DNA from: Caprella mutica
Lineage: Eukaryota > Arthropoda > Malacostraca > Amphipoda > Caprellidae
Direction: 5' to 3'
Assembly (NCBI GenBank): GCA_947561585.1
Contig: CANNZV010002511.1
Location: 31,457 to 95,456 of the forward strand
DNA length: 64,000 nt
A model generated the notes under the pieces. That model had not been told where the DNA came from and did no database searches. It was given only the letters and a program-made list of their open reading frames with translations. A program made the position numbers and the translations under genes. Numbering within the stretch: the first letter of the stretch is position 1; each line of letters opens with the position of its first letter. This document shows positions 1 to 13,200 of the stretch, one piece after another.

Positions 1-598
1 TAAAGAATTTAAACCGCTTCGTTCTAGAATTCTACTTTCTTCATTGTTAAGTCTCTCGACAACAGTTTCCATATTCGGTACTTCCGTGTTAGTTTGAAAA
101 GCTGTAACAAGCATATCAAACGTGTCTGGTAAGCTAGCCAACAAATGAACCACACGAGATTCTTCATCTATGACAGCTAGACTGTCAAATATCTCCGTGA
201 TATCTTTGATGTGTTGTTGGACTGAACCACCGTCTTTCAACCGTAGTCTATACAGCTTACGACGTAGTTCTAACTTGTTGAACCATGACTTATTTTGGTA
301 GATATTTTGTAGTTTGTTCCAAACAGCAACTGGGTCACTCGGATCTCCGAGGTGATATATGTAGTAATGATGGTTCAATAGATAAGACTATAATAGCTAG
401 TGATCTTTCCTTTCGTATTTGGAATTTAGCTATAGCTTCGGGAGCCGTAGGTGCAGCTTCAGAACCGGACACAATGCCCCACAAACCATCTTTCATCAAT
501 GCCATTTCGCACTGAACTTTCCATGTTGCATAATTCCTTCCATTTAAAGGAATTAAAGAAATCTTGCCTTCTAAACTCATATTTGAAGAACACTTCAA
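1..598 (-). pseudogene. Ty1/copia-type gag fragment, frameshifted
   Basis: The - strand encodes the start of a copia-family Gag (UBN2/DUF4219-like region). It begins at the ATG at 598 with the typical LNGRNYATWKVQCEMAL stretch. After LSIEPSLL the frame breaks near position 365 and continues in another frame with GDPSDPVAVWNKLQNIY and LELRRKLYRLRLKDGGSVQ, running off the left edge. The frameshift means this copy is probably dead. Gag normally packages the element RNA in virus-like particles. Protease, integrase and RT would lie outside the window to the left. Family assignment is by motif recognition. Confidence 0.8.
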
Positions 599-2383
599 TA
601 TTTCAGGTTACAAACAGAACTGAAAAGTTTGTAGATCACTTTAGAAGTTGAACTTTAAATAATTCACCGAATAAACATTTCACCTACCCATCCTATATCA
701 GGTCTATGTTGGGCCTAAAAATATAAAAATATAAAAACGTATGAAGTACACTAATTTAGTTAGGTATGGGTAGGTGAATTAAAAAACACAGAGAGAGGAA
801 AGTAGTTTGTATTAACTCTGGTGACGGTAGGTAATTAACTAACTAGATAATGATCTAACAAGGCTAAATTCAGATTACATGTTGTTGGTAGAAGTATTCA
901 ATAGGAAATGGCTATATATTATAGAGCATTCTATGTTATTCCGTAATCAAGCGATAGAGAGTTCAACAAGTTGCTGATCTCCTCATCCTGTCTCGTTTGG
1001 TTATGACTCTGCCGTAAAGAATACAACCTCTACTACCGGGATCCATTGAATTGCAAGATTCAGCCACTTGCCAAGGATCCTATCTCCACCACTATGACGG
1101 GCGGAGATCTTCATCGACTAAGTCCTGCGATGGTTACCTAAGGCTGGGGTGAGAGAAGACTTCACCCCGCCGTGGTCTTGTCCAGACCGGTAAACTACTT
1201 AAGACACTCTTGTAAGCAGATAGTAGAGTGAGGCGAGAGAACACTTTCATAATATCAATCCACCGCTTATATACTCCCAAGATTCATCTAAAACTCCACC
1301 CAAATCCAAACGTAAAATGCCGTCTCCAATTCCGATTGGTTCTCAACCCTCTTGTAGATTGTCCCTAATTCTACCCTCAACTAATAAGAAATGACCAATT
1401 CAAAAATAACTCCTATATTTCCGACTTAAACTAATTACTCTCTCACAGAAAAGAAACCTCAAACTTGAAATTTGTTAGGATACATGAAACCTCAAGAGCT
1501 CGTCATTTCTATAAAGTAAACCACAGAAACCTCTAGTCTAGAGAAAACAGTAGGAGGTTAATTACCCTCACCAAATGCAATACATGTAACAGAGTTTGAA
1601 ACTCTTATTCACTCTCTTAAAGCAATAAATATTATTGTCAAACAACCATTCTAAAACCACAAACATTTGAGCAGAAGGGAAATATCCAATGACACTGTTT
1701 TATTTCAGTTCAAAGTCACAAAATAATTATCTTCGAATAACAAACCGGTCTGAAGATTTTATAACTACCAGTATACAGTTAGTTTCACATTTTCAGTTAT
1801 ATAAGAAAAAAACGATATTATAATTGTTATTTCTTATGACCGGAGATGTTAAACTGACCGATAATTCGTAATTTACCCTAGGTACCTTTGGAGAGAAAAA
1901 AAAATGTATTCATAATTTTTGGACATAGCCTAGCTAGCTATAAAGAGTGAAATCATTTTTTTTTATACAAAAATATTATGTAAACTTTTCCTAGCTAATA
2001 TTATGTTGATAATTTTTCCTATCGAATTTATTGTATTATACCATCCATAACCAGACTAAGATTGTATATTTAAAGAAAACATTACATGAAACGCAAGTAG
2101 CTATTCCATATATATTATAGGGTTAATAGTTGACTGTTTTAACATGGATGTATTTTGTACAACGTACTTAAATATATAAAGGTTATCTAGGTACTGAAAG
2201 CTAACCAAACATATTGTTTATTGACATATTCTATCTATTTACTTGGCCACACCTATATAATACTCACTTTTACAATACCATATGTGACGTCATTTGCTTA
2301 CATCGTTTCTGAATACTGGAACAACTTGAATTTGAAATTTAGTATATCTGTCTATCTATTTACTATGGTTTTCTTTACCTCAG
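599..2383. other. Copia leader/LTR remnant and unassigned AT-rich DNA
   Basis: No coding signal was found here. Because the copia gag at 1-598 runs leftwards, its leader and 5' LTR should lie just right of 598. The TGTTGGGCC at 708 is a plausible LTR edge, but I could not find the other end or a target duplication. Positions about 1775-1890 (TTATGACCGGAGATG, ATAATTCGTAATTTACCCT) are related to the terminal sequence of the inverted-repeat element at 22690-22910. The rest is unassigned and probably intergenic or intronic to the TPR gene. Confidence 0.4.
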
Positions 2384-5300
2384 GCACATAGTCTGCAGAT
2401 GGTTCCCCCCTCATCTCACACTCCAGACGCCATTCCCTCTAAGATAGACACTACAGACAGTGACCGCATAGTGCTCTATGCCATGGCATTGGAACAGTAT
2501 GCAGGTGAGATGGCATCTCTCTCAGTGAAAAAAATTATAATCAACAGATTGTCCGTAGCTATTTTCTAGAGTATAATTCGAAGCTTCGTCTTGACTGTTT
2601 TTTGGATTTCTTCAAAATAACCTCAAACATTGAGTTTTGAATTACCTTCTTGATTTTTTTTCTATTATAGCTAGCTTCAAGTGTTGGGGTAGCAGATAGG
2701 TTAGGTTTGTATCATATTGAGAAGGAAAATCACTACCTATGGTAGATATATTTCACTATTAAAGTTTCTTTCCATCAGGTTTGGTCGCGTCAGTGGGCCA
2801 GTACTCCACCTCTGTTCTTTTCCTCAAAGAAGCTTTACGAATCTGCCTCGCTGTGAATGGAGAGAAACATCTACAAACTGCTGTACTCAAAACCAAATGG
2901 GTGAGTTTGTTTGTGATTACTATGGTTGTGACATTGCATATTTTGCATATGCTTTTCTAAAACACATATGCTTATCAGATTCGCACATGCATTCATCAAC
3001 ATGCATATGCAATTATAAATATGCACTTTAATTCTATCAATATGTATTTGCATATATTATAAATTATGTATTGAATAGTCATGCTCAAAATTTGAAATGT
3101 CAAGTATTTCAAAAGACTCAATTGTTTCAGAGAACGAATGACACATTACATTGTTGGCACTATAGGATACTATATTAGTGAAGTGAAATTTCATGGTTAC
3201 CAGTTATTAAAGAACAGAAACTATAGGTATATAATCTATAGTATTACTCTGTATTATCATGCTTTTTATTTATATTATTGTATCTGTTACTTTTAGCTTT
3301 ATGGTGCCATTTAATTAATCATATTCTCTAATATTCGAACAAAAATTTAAAGCCAAATTCATCAGGAAAACTAAACGATAGAACACCTACCCTACAAACA
3401 TCGGTCTGTCGATTCTATTTGATATCCCAGCAATCAAAAGAAATCGAATCGATATACGTTGTTTATTGGGTAAAGGTATTTATCAAATATATTAGGGAGT
3501 TTGTTCAACCTCCCACCAGATATAAACAGCTGGAAATGCATATATTGCCTTCCTTTCAAATGCATATGCATTATCTTTTGAGTGCATATGTTTTTATGTG
3601 CAATGCATATGCGTTTTCTCAAATGCATTTTCTCAAGCATAAAACTAAAACCTGTTGCATATGCAGTATATTTCCCAGAGCATATACTGCATAATTTGGA
3701 ATGCATATTGTCACAACCATAGTGATTACCTCTTTTGTTTTCTGTGCTGTAATTAATTGAATTAACAACTGTAATTCTCTAGAATTTGAATGCTTAAAGG
3801 TCCTCTCCACTCTAAATTGAAAAATTCTGGTATTGCTTTAAATTTGTAGAGCTAAGGTTATATAACATATCGCAGTAAACAGAATTTAAATATATCAAGT
3901 ATTCTGTTCACATTTAATTATATAAGAAATGTTCACATTTCGATTTTTCTCATTCTGAGATTCATAATTTCATTAGAAGAAAAAGCCCCCATATCGTATT
4001 TAGTATATACATAGCACATACCTATTCAAATCACAGATCTGCGTTCGTATAGAAAGTGTATAAAAATTAACAGTTCTCAATATCGGTAAATGTTATGATA
4101 TATTAAAACGATTAGTAAGAAATACTTAATTAGGTAATTGAATTCTTTATATGGATCCATTGTCTTAGAATTACGGTATTACGATAAATATTAAAGTTAA
4201 TCTTAGAATACCTACCGTATTGCTCAATATTAGTCAGTCTCTCTCTCATATTACTCTAGTAACACTAACTCTACAGAGAGAAAATTGGAAAACCCTCTGA
4301 TTTATTCCTTTTTGTTAATATTCTTAATTACCTAATTGGTTTGAATTTCCATAATTTTAAGTTAATGTACGAATACCTAATAGGAGTGCTGTGGTATCAC
4401 GCTGAAATGGAAATTCAATCAAATAAATTAAAAAACATTCATTAAGTAGGCAGGTGTCTTTGTCAAGCATTTTTAGTTTGTTACAAAGTAACTCGATTAA
4501 CACAAAGAACATCTTGAGTGACAATACGGTACGGTACCGGTAGCAATCAGCTTTGTTATTGTTTTGATTTTGTCGGATCGTGTTAGCCTATCGAACAGGG
4601 GGGGCGTTTTCTTTGCTTGAAATTCAGAGGTGTAGTAGAAAGAACGGAAAAAAATCTTAAATTAGATATTATAATAAAACTATAGAACCAAATTTGAAAT
4701 GGTTTGCAGTTTTATTATCAGTAACCTTAGTTCTAATGCATAGAGAAATAAAAAAATTAGAGTGGAGAGAACCTTTAAGTTTACATTCACCTTATTACCT
4801 CTTCAATAATTAATGACAAAGCTCATTTGTTTTCAGTTATTTTGTGAAGAAGAAAAAATTAATTCAGCTATCACCTTTTCATTTTATTACGAAGAAACGT
4901 CCTTTTTTTGTGTGATTATTAAATGATCCTCTAGTTTTATGACTCTTCTGTGTGGCTTTTCGATTAGTCTTTTCTATAAATTAACAAGTTATTATTTTCT
5001 CTCAGGGGCGATATTAGCAAGAGAGGAGAAGTACGAAGAGGCGTCCAAAGAAATCCAGTCAGCAATAGACATAGCAAAGCAGCACTTGGAGGCAGAGGCA
5101 GCCAAGTCAGCTGAGGTGGCGCCTGGTTTCTGGAGTAACTTCTTAGGCAGCTCTTCACCCCAAAAGAAAGTAGGACCTGTGCCCCAGGAAACTGAAGAGA
5201 ACGCCCTCAGTAACCTGGCCATCTTCCACATCAACCTGGGGAGTGTGTACCTCCTGAAGGGGGACATGAGGGGGGGCAAGGAGTGCTGTGCTCAGGGAGA

Positions 5301-5397
5301 AGCAGTTGCTAGGAGAGCTAGGGATGCCGGGGCAATGGAAGAAGCTGCCAAGTGTCTGAAAACTGCTAATGAAACTTTGCAAAAGAATAAAAACTAA
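2384..5397 (+). CDS. TPR protein, TTC19-like, C-terminal exons (5' part outside window)
   Basis: Three + strand exons: 2384-2504, 2779-2900 and 5006-5397 (stop TAA). Acceptors are CAG and donors GTGAG. The pieces read AHSLQMVPPSSH...LEQYAG, then LVASVGQYSTSVLFLKEAL...LKTKW, then AILAREEKYEEASKEIQSA...LKTANETLQKNKN. These are amphipathic TPR helices. GEKHLQTAVL, KYEEA and ALSNLAIF line up with the last TPRs of TTC19, an inner-mitochondrial-membrane protein needed for complex III Rieske-subunit turnover. An FWSNFLGSSSPQKK insert between helices is not typical. Exons 1-2 join in phase. Exon 2 ends in phase 0 while exon 3 opens with two spare bases, so a small exon was missed, or there is an indel. 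A hAT-like insertion starts 20 bp after the second donor. The TPR fold is firm; the TTC19 name is moderate. Confidence 0.6.
2921..3721. mobile_element. Non-autonomous hAT-like element, 801 bp, perfect 8-bp TSD
   Basis: The ends are TATGGTTGTGACATTGCATAT and its near inverse ATGCATATTGTCACAACCATA. The flanks are an exact 8-bp duplication, GTGATTAC, at 2913-2920 and 3722-3729. The TSD length fits hAT. No transposase frame is present. The interior near both ends is packed with GCATATGCAT-type words. It sits in an intron of the TTC19-like gene. A shorter relative is at 5535-5799. Confidence 0.85.
3798..4774. mobile_element. Inverted-repeat element flanked by TTAA (piggyBac-like MITE)
   Basis: The left end AGGTCCTCTCCACTCTAA is mirrored at the right by TTAGAGTGGAGAGAACCT, with TTAA immediately outside both ends (3794-3797 and 4775-4778). 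A TTAA target is characteristic of piggyBac elements. The body (977 bp) has no transposase frame. Related termini occur at 60731-61871. The superfamily is inferred from TTAA alone. Confidence 0.6.
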
Positions 5398-5534
5398 GAA
5401 TGAGATGTAAAGAGGTGATTATTTAAATATATATGTATATATCGCAACAAATAATGTGTTGTTTTACCCTTTTAAGTGCCTTACAATCCAATATTGGCTT
5501 ATGAATCAAATAATTAATAATGTAACGTAATTAT

Positions 5535-5799
5535 TAGGGCTGTGACATTGCATATGCTTGTTAGATTTGCATATGCATTTACTAATTTGCATACATGCAT
5601 TTACCAATAAACATATGCGTTTAGTAATATGCATTTTCTAATTTGCATATATGCATTTACTAATTTGCATATATGCATTTATAAATATGCATATACTTTT
5701 ATTCTCAAATGCATGAGTTTTCTCAAAGAGCATAAAACCTGTTGCAAATGTATTATATTTCCCAGTGCATAATTTGAAATGCATATTGTCACAACCCTA
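5535..5799. mobile_element. hAT-like MITE, 265 bp, perfect 8-bp TSD
   Basis: The termini TAGGGCTGTGACATTGCATA and TATTGTCACAACCCTA are inverted. An exact GTAATTAT duplication flanks the element at 5527-5534 and 5800-5807. It shares ends and the ATGCATAT-rich interior with the 801-bp element at 2921-3721. Both targets fit GTNATTAY. It lies just past the stop codon of the TTC19-like gene. Confidence 0.88.
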
Positions 5800-6358
5800 G
5801 TAATTATTGAAGAAATATATAGCCATTTTGATAAAGCGCCATTCCGCCATCTAGCAACTATTTGAATTTTTGTCACCATCTTGTATTCCTATAAAGGCTG
5901 CGCAAAGAAAGTTTAAATATCTTTGTGTAATATTCATAAATATTTTTAAAGGTGAATGTTATCGAAAAAAAGCCTATCTCCTGACTGCAATTCATTTAGG
6001 AACACGAACCAGTTCATCTTTTCATCACGTAAGAGAACTTGTAAATTTCGAAAAAAAATTGTTATTCAATCGAGTTGAGAACTTGCTATGTGATATAAAT
6101 AATTTGAACACTATCAATACATATGATTTATTAGAAACATATTTAACAATTATCTCATAATGCCATCCAAGATTTTCTTATAAACTCTTATAAAAAATTA
6201 ATTAGATTCGAGACCTAAAATCATACTGTGGAACATTAGATGAGTTGGTCTTTCAACTAATTTGAGCAAATGATTACCCAATTAGATATTCACCTAGTTA
6301 TTAGATTAATGTAAAAACTACTAAATTAAGGCCATTAAAAGCATAGTAACTAGAGTGG
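5800..6358. other. Intergenic region between convergent genes; no gene recognised
   Basis: This separates the TTC19-like gene (+) from the ORC1 stop codon (-), so the two genes converge. A 96-codon open frame at 5870-6160 shows no recognisable motif and matches no family I know. I see no conserved structure or clear polyadenylation signal for either gene. Confidence 0.4.
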
Positions 6359-7264
6359 TTAGGCGTTTTTAGAGTTGAGGGCAAACTGCACGTCAGACAC
6401 TGACAAGTTGAGGGATATTCTCATGGTTAGGTACTTTCTGGTAGCCTCTGTGATGATGAGCCTCTGTCCAGATAATCTGCTCAGTACTGCACAAAAGCTA
6501 CTCAGTGTCACCTTCTTCAGTCTTTGCTCTGCAATGGGAAACACATACCTCAACAGTCCATTTCACTAAGTGATTAGGTACAAACAGTACATTTTGAAGA
6601 GAGAAGACCGTGTTAGCAGTCAGAAACAGTAAAATTCTTCCACAAAATGCTGAATAGATGCACTAATTTCAGTATATTTATGGAGACTACAGAAAATTAA
6701 AAAATTAAGAGTTTTCTCAACTAAGTGCTTACTTTCCCACATGATAATTATATTTTGGGAGTTTGAAAGGAAATGTGTAGTTACCTTCACAGGCGGATAT
6801 ACACTGGTACTGGTCGAATACTCTTTCCAAGCAGGTCTCCTCCAGTCCCGTGCGGTGGAATTCAGTCACTATTGCTCTTAGAGTTTGCTGCTCTGTCTTG
6901 CTGCAATTTCTGTACAGGAATAAGAGTGACACTGAGAAAGAAATCGCAGTAGCAACGATCTTTTTAACATCACAAAAAAGGTTAACATCAATTACCTTAG
7001 TCTTCAATACTTAATGAATTATATGTTTAATATCTTAATTTATTTTTCGAGATTCACTAGGTAGTTTGTTAGCATAACAACCATGATTCTTTTCATCAAT
7101 TGAAGTTTCCATTAATCTATCTGACAGTATCTGTTACCTGATAGCCATTATTTTAGGTGACATGAACATCTCCTGTAGGGCGGAGTCCACGTGCTTCATT
7201 CCCACAGTCACCTCCTGCCTCAGTTTGGAGGGACTGCGCCTCTTGGAGGGGGAAATACACTCAT
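6359..7264 (-). CDS. ORC1: ORC1 exons 15-17: lid end and C-terminal winged helix
   Basis: Exon 15 (7264-7138) encodes [19 protein letters not shown], matching the human ORC1 helix before the winged helix. Exon 16 (6909-6785) encodes [20 protein letters not shown] followed by GLEE. Exon 17 (6528-6359) encodes [20 protein letters not shown] and ends [17 protein letters not shown] with TAA at 6361-6359. The last segment matches the ORC1 ending L-V-x-DDV-YAL. Splice phases 2 and 1 agree. Confidence 0.92.
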
Positions 7265-10200
7265 CTGGAGGAATGGAGAGACAAATGGTAACATTCTCTC
7301 AATATTATTACTGAATAGCTATAGAACACCAAAACATTTGCAATAGCTATCTGAAGTAAAATGTGCATCACTACTGAAAAGTGTTTTGGTTTAGCAACTT
7401 ACATTTGTAGGCATGAAAAGAGTGACTACTGGAAGAGAATCTTTTGTTAGCTCGGAGAGTGCTTTATAGGTATCTAACTAGGCTTAAACTAGCTAATGCT
7501 ACAAATGTACTCTTCTGATAAAGAAGAAATAATTTTATTCATCATAATTACAAACAAAGAAGAAAACTTTAATTTTGTTTCAATAAGATAAATATACAAG
7601 AGCGCAAATTTTGTAACTTTTCTGACCTAACACCCAAGAGATGGCACCACTTGACTGATAGCCAGACTGTGATTGGTAGACAATAACTTGTCTTTCACTT
7701 ATGCCTTAAGCAATATCTAGAGCAGTGGTTCTTAAACAGAGGTGCGCGGCACCCCTTTGGGGTCTGGAATGTTTATAGGGGGTGCATGAGATGGCTGTTG
7801 TTTATAAGTTCTGTTCTTACTATTAACATCATGAAGAATATACATGAAGTATGTTTTCCTCAAAATGTTGCGATATGAGGTAGCTAGGTTTAAAAGTATA
7901 CAAATTTTCAGATATAGCTAAACACCTAATTATCATGGTTGTTTTCGATAATTTTTTTTAAATCTTTGAGTGTGGGATTTCTCGTTTTGTGTGCCTGTAA
8001 CTTTTATTCCTTCTGTACTATAATCTAACACAATATACTATTTTCACAATTTATATGGTTTTCTTTAATTTCTAATGGATTTTAATATTCCTTACATAAA
8101 AAAATAATTTCACATGAAGAAAATAAAATTACAATTTTCCTTACTTTTTCAATTTGCATATTTAATTCTCAAACCACTGTAACCAAATATATTCTAATTG
8201 TATCTTTTCAATCTATTTCAATGCAATACAATACTCAGGGGGTGCATGAGAAAAGTAAGGGGTGCGCGAGAAAAATACTTAAAGAACCACTGATCTAGAG
8301 TCTAGATCAGTAGCTACTGAAATGTAAAGTAGCATCCTTTCTTAACAACAGCTTATCCTTACAATCTATTCCATGAATTAATTAATTAACTAGGTAGTGA
8401 TACCATTTCAATTACTCCATTTCATTTTTTTGAAGAGATTGAATTATTTTTGGAATAAGAGGAAAATTTTAATCAATAGCTTCATTAACAAAGACTGCTC
8501 AATGCAAACTATAAGTTACTTTCAATACGATAGAGAGCTTATTATTATTATTAAATGAGTCTGCATGGTCAATATTTTCACTCATCAGTCTCTGCATGGT
8601 CAATGTCTACATTCAGCAGTCTCTGCATGGTCAATATCTACACTCACCAGTCTCTGCATGGTCAATATCTACACTCACCAGTCTCTGCATGGTCAATATC
8701 TACACTCACCAGTCTCTGCATGGTCAATATCTACACTCACCAGTCTCTGCATGGTCAATGTCTACACTCACCAGTCTCTGAATGGTCACTGTCTACACTC
8801 ACCAGTCTCTGAATGGTCACTGTCTACACTCACCAGTCTCTGAATGGTCACTGTCTACACTCACCAGTCTCTGAATGGTCAATGTCTACACTCACCAGTC
8901 TCTGAATGGTCAATGTCTACACTCACCAGTCTCTGAATGGTCAATGTCTACACTCACCAGTCTCTGAATGGTCAATGTCTACACTCACCAGTCTCTGAAT
9001 GGTCAATGTCTACACTCACCAGTCTCTGAATGGTCAATGTCTACACTCACCAGTCTCTGAATGGTCAATATCTACACTCACCAGTCTCTGAATGGTCAAT
9101 GTCTACACTCACCAGTCTCTGAATGGTCAATGTCTACACTCACCAGTCTCTGAATGGTCACTGTCTACACTCACCAGTCTCTGAATGGTCACTGTCTACA
9201 CTCACCAGTCTCTGCATGGTCAATATCTACACTCACCGGTCTTTCCATGGTCAATATCTTCACTCACCGGTCTTTCCATGGTTAAGATCTTCACTCACCA
9301 GTTTTTCCATGGTCAAGATCTTCACTCACCGGTCTCTGAATGGTCAATGTCTACACTCACCAGTCTCTGAATGGTCTATGTCTACACTCACCAGTCTCTG
9401 AATGGTCTATGTCTACACTCACCAGTCTCTGAATGGTCTATGTCTACACTCACCAGTCTCTGAATGGTCTATGTCTACACTCACCAGTCTCTGAATGGTC
9501 AATGTCTACACTCACCAGTCTCTGAATGGTCAATGTCTACACTCACCAGTCTCTGAATGGTCAATGTCTACACTCACCAGTCTCTGAATGGTCAATGTCT
9601 ACACTCACCAGTCTCTGAATGGTCACTGTCTACACTCACCAGTCTCTGAATGGTCACTGTCTACACTCACCAGTCTCTGCATGGTCAATATCTACACTCA
9701 CCGGTCTTTCCATGGTCAATATCTTCACTCACCGGTCTTTCCATGGTTAAGATCTTCACTCACCAGTTTTTCCATGGTCAAGATCTTCACTCACCGGTCT
9801 CTGAATGGTCAATGTCTACACTCACCAGTCTCTGAATGGTCTATGTCTACACTCACCAGTCTCTGAATGGTCTATGTCTACACTCACCAGTCTCTGAATG
9901 GTCTATGTCTACACTCACCAGTCTCTGAATGGTCTATGTCTACACTCACCAGTCTCTGAATGGTCTATGTCTACACTCACCAGTCTCTGAATGGTCTATG
10001 TCTACACACACCGGTCTCCGCATGGTCAATATCTACACTCACCAGTCACTGCATGGTCAATGTCTACACCAGGCAGCTAACATAGCCCATGGAAGCCGTT
10101 ACAATCGTGTTAGCTTCTAGTGTAGATTTAGAAACGAGGGAGAGTACACGTGTGTGCGTCGCTCTCAGACCTGACTGAGTAAGTGGAGAACATTGTCTCC

Positions 10201-13200
10201 ATAAATTGTATATTTTTGGAATATATGAGATAACTTTATTGTAATTTTAATGCCAGTTTGCTATTACCACTCTTTAGTTCTAATTTGTGAAGATTGTCGG
10301 TGTCAGGGCAATTAATTACGAATAAAGTATCAAAATTATTATAAGAGAAAGGTATTCCATACTATCCTTCTGACTGATGAACTTTTTCTTTCACTTCCCA
10401 CCGAATATCCGCTGCATAAACAGGCTGCCACATGTGTTTCTAATCAGTTCATTAATTGGGATAAACAAAGAAAAAACACAATATCAGGGGAGGAGGGAGG
10501 CCAGGCATTAAAATTACAATAAAGTTATCTCATATATTCCAAAAATATACAATTTATGGAGACAATGTTCTCCATTTTTGTCATATGAGATAACTTTATT
10601 GTAATTTTAATGCCAGTTTGCTAAATCCCTTTTGAATAATACACTTCTGGCTGAGGTAAACATATATTCCATCAATAAGACGACAAGAAGCACAAATAGC
10701 TCATAATGAAGATAATAATCCAAATAATATAAAACAATGTCTATTTACCAAATCACAATTAGCACTTGTGAATAAAATAATTTAGGAAATAAATTCAAAT
10801 TTGAATCAATACATATTTAGACATGAGAGAAATAACTCAATTACTACTACCTGCAGCAACACAATTGGAATTTTTTAATGAGCCTAGATAACGATTAATA
10901 AATGTAGAAGATGATGTCCAAAACAATCTCTTGATGATTTCACTTGGTGGGGTACCTCTAGCCCAAGCCAAAGAGGATGATACACGCCTGATATCATGAC
11001 CTTGAGGAAACATTCCAGGGTCAGCTTCATTTATGACTTCAGCTAAAATTCTTGATATTGTAGAAGGATGCAGAGGCTTAGACGTTTTGCTGTTCAAAAA
11101 CAGAGGACCAGATGTAATTGTTGAAGCACTGATGTATAATTTTAAGCAATGAACGGGGCATAGAGATGGACAACTTTTCAAAGAGGGAAAAGTTACATTA
11201 GGTGGAGCTCGACCCAATCTTTGATTTTTGTATAAAAATCCTGGTTTCACTGGTAATGTCGCTCTATCGAGCTTGTCAAAATGAATTCCGGATCTCTCTA
11301 TTGCAGAAAGTTCAGACACTCTACTGCCAGACGCAAGTGCAGTCAAGAACAGGCATTTCTTGAGCATACAGTAGGGATCTCCATCTTGCGAAAAACAGGA
11401 TTTAGTCTTTAGCATGACAAGAACTTTATTCAGGTCCCACTCCGGAATTCTTTTCTGGATAGGAGGTCTATCAAGAAACAATGCCTTACCTAATTGCTTG
11501 AACTCCCAGGCATTCAAGTTAATGTCGTTGATAAAACTGAGATATCCTGATTTCTCCTATTAGAGACTCTAATTCTCTCCTTGTTGCTTCCTTCCGCATC
11601 TTTAATTGAGATGCTTTGTAAGCGAGGCTCTTTGCTTTTTGCAGTGGTAGCCGAATTAATCCATTTTCTGCATCCCAATCGAAACCGAGCCAAGTCAGCC
11701 TTTTTGAAGGGTACAGAGAGGATTTTTCCCGATTGATTAGAAAACCTAATTCTCTGAACATATTCACTGTCCAAGCAACAACCCGCAAGCCTTCTTCCAA
11801 GCTGTCTGTTGCAATTAGCCAATCGTCCAGGTATGCTATCGCGAAGATACCCTTTTCTCTCGTAAGTTTTAGTGGATGCCCCATTAACCCTGTGAACACT
11901 GCTGGGGCAATTGCGAGACCGAAAGGCATAGCTTTGTAACAGAAAGTTTTCTCGCCCCATTTGAAGACGAGGTACTTCCTGAAATTGGGATGGACTGCTA
12001 CATGATGGTAAGCGTCTTTTAGGTCCAATTTCATCAACAATTTCGGTTTGCAGAGGAAAAGTTTCAGATGTTCTATCGTGGGCAGTTGATAAGTTACAGG
12101 AACTAGAAATTTGTTCAGTTTGGAGAGATCCAATATTAGTCTGGATCCTCCACCTGATTTTGGCACTAGGAATATCCGAGATATGCAATGAGCTTCTCCA
12201 TTGAATTTTTCTACGACATCTTTCTTCAAGAGGGTGTTTAAATGAACTGTCAGTTCTGAAGATAGAGGTACTGTTTGATGGTGATGAATTAGAGGATGGA
12301 GAATATTTCCGAGGAAAGCCCATCGCAAGCCGTCCGATACAACCTTTTGTTGCCATCTCGAACCTAGGAGCCAATTTTTTGCAAATACTTGAAGCCTCCC
12401 CCCCACCAAGCAGTCATTGTCTATTGCCTCTTCTTCCTCTGAATGAAGAGTGTCCTCTCCGTCCTCTAACTGAAGAAAACCGGAAAGACGAAGCTCTAGT
12501 TCCTCTGCTATTGTTTGAGAAATTAAACTTCTGTTGGTTTGAATTCTCTCCAAGCGAGGTATCGAGCCTAGAGTTGTACCTGCTGTCCGGATATCCTCCT
12601 TGACTGATAGAGCGCCTACGAAAGGTTGAGTTCCTCGAGAAGCGAGTTCCTCTTAAGCCTCGAAAGGGCGCGTTAGCATTTGCGAAGCTTATTGGGTGGT
12701 CAGAAGTTTTCTGGTATTGAAGAGGAAGAGATTTAACTGTTCCAATCTTTCTCGGTTGAGGGTTCTGGGCTTTTTCTACGACTATGTTGATAGAGTTTTT
12801 ATGGAAGAGAGATGAGGAGAAAATGGATCCATTAATCAGGGCTCTTGATATGTCTTCATCTCTGATGGAGGAACAAGCAGCCTTCCTTAGTGCCTGGCGG
12901 GCAGTAGCAGCTTCTTCTATGAAAAAACTTGACAAACTTTCCGAGCCTAATCTTGTGTTCGATATAAACTCCTGAAGCTTAGGTAATGAGCTTTTAATCA
13001 AATCAGTAGAATTATTTGATTCCGAAAGTTTCCCGATAACATCTTCAACGAGACGTAAGGAAAACAAAAGATTATGGAAAGTCATTGCTCGTTGCCGCAC
13101 TTTGAAATCCCTATTTCTCATATCTTGATTAACAGGTACTGTGATCGATTGAGGAATAGAATCGATTTGATGAGATTGAGAGTCAAGTGCAGGACTCTCG

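Noticed and set aside
708..1420. Complete copia LTR
   Set aside because: A TG edge is plausible at 708 but no matching right edge, TSD or second LTR is in the window.
5870..6160. 96-codon + strand frame as a possible gene
   Set aside because: No domain, no splice support, low-complexity C-terminus; left as unassigned.
8553..10120. Open frames of 60-92 codons (repeated [18 protein letters not shown] peptides)
   Set aside because: Products of the 31-bp tandem repeat; shifting frames repeat with the unit and there is no start context or domain.
11514..12374. 286-codon frame overlapping the DIRS RT (candidate methyltransferase, which some DIRS elements carry)
   Set aside because: No methyltransferase motif; it is the shadow of the RT frame in another register.
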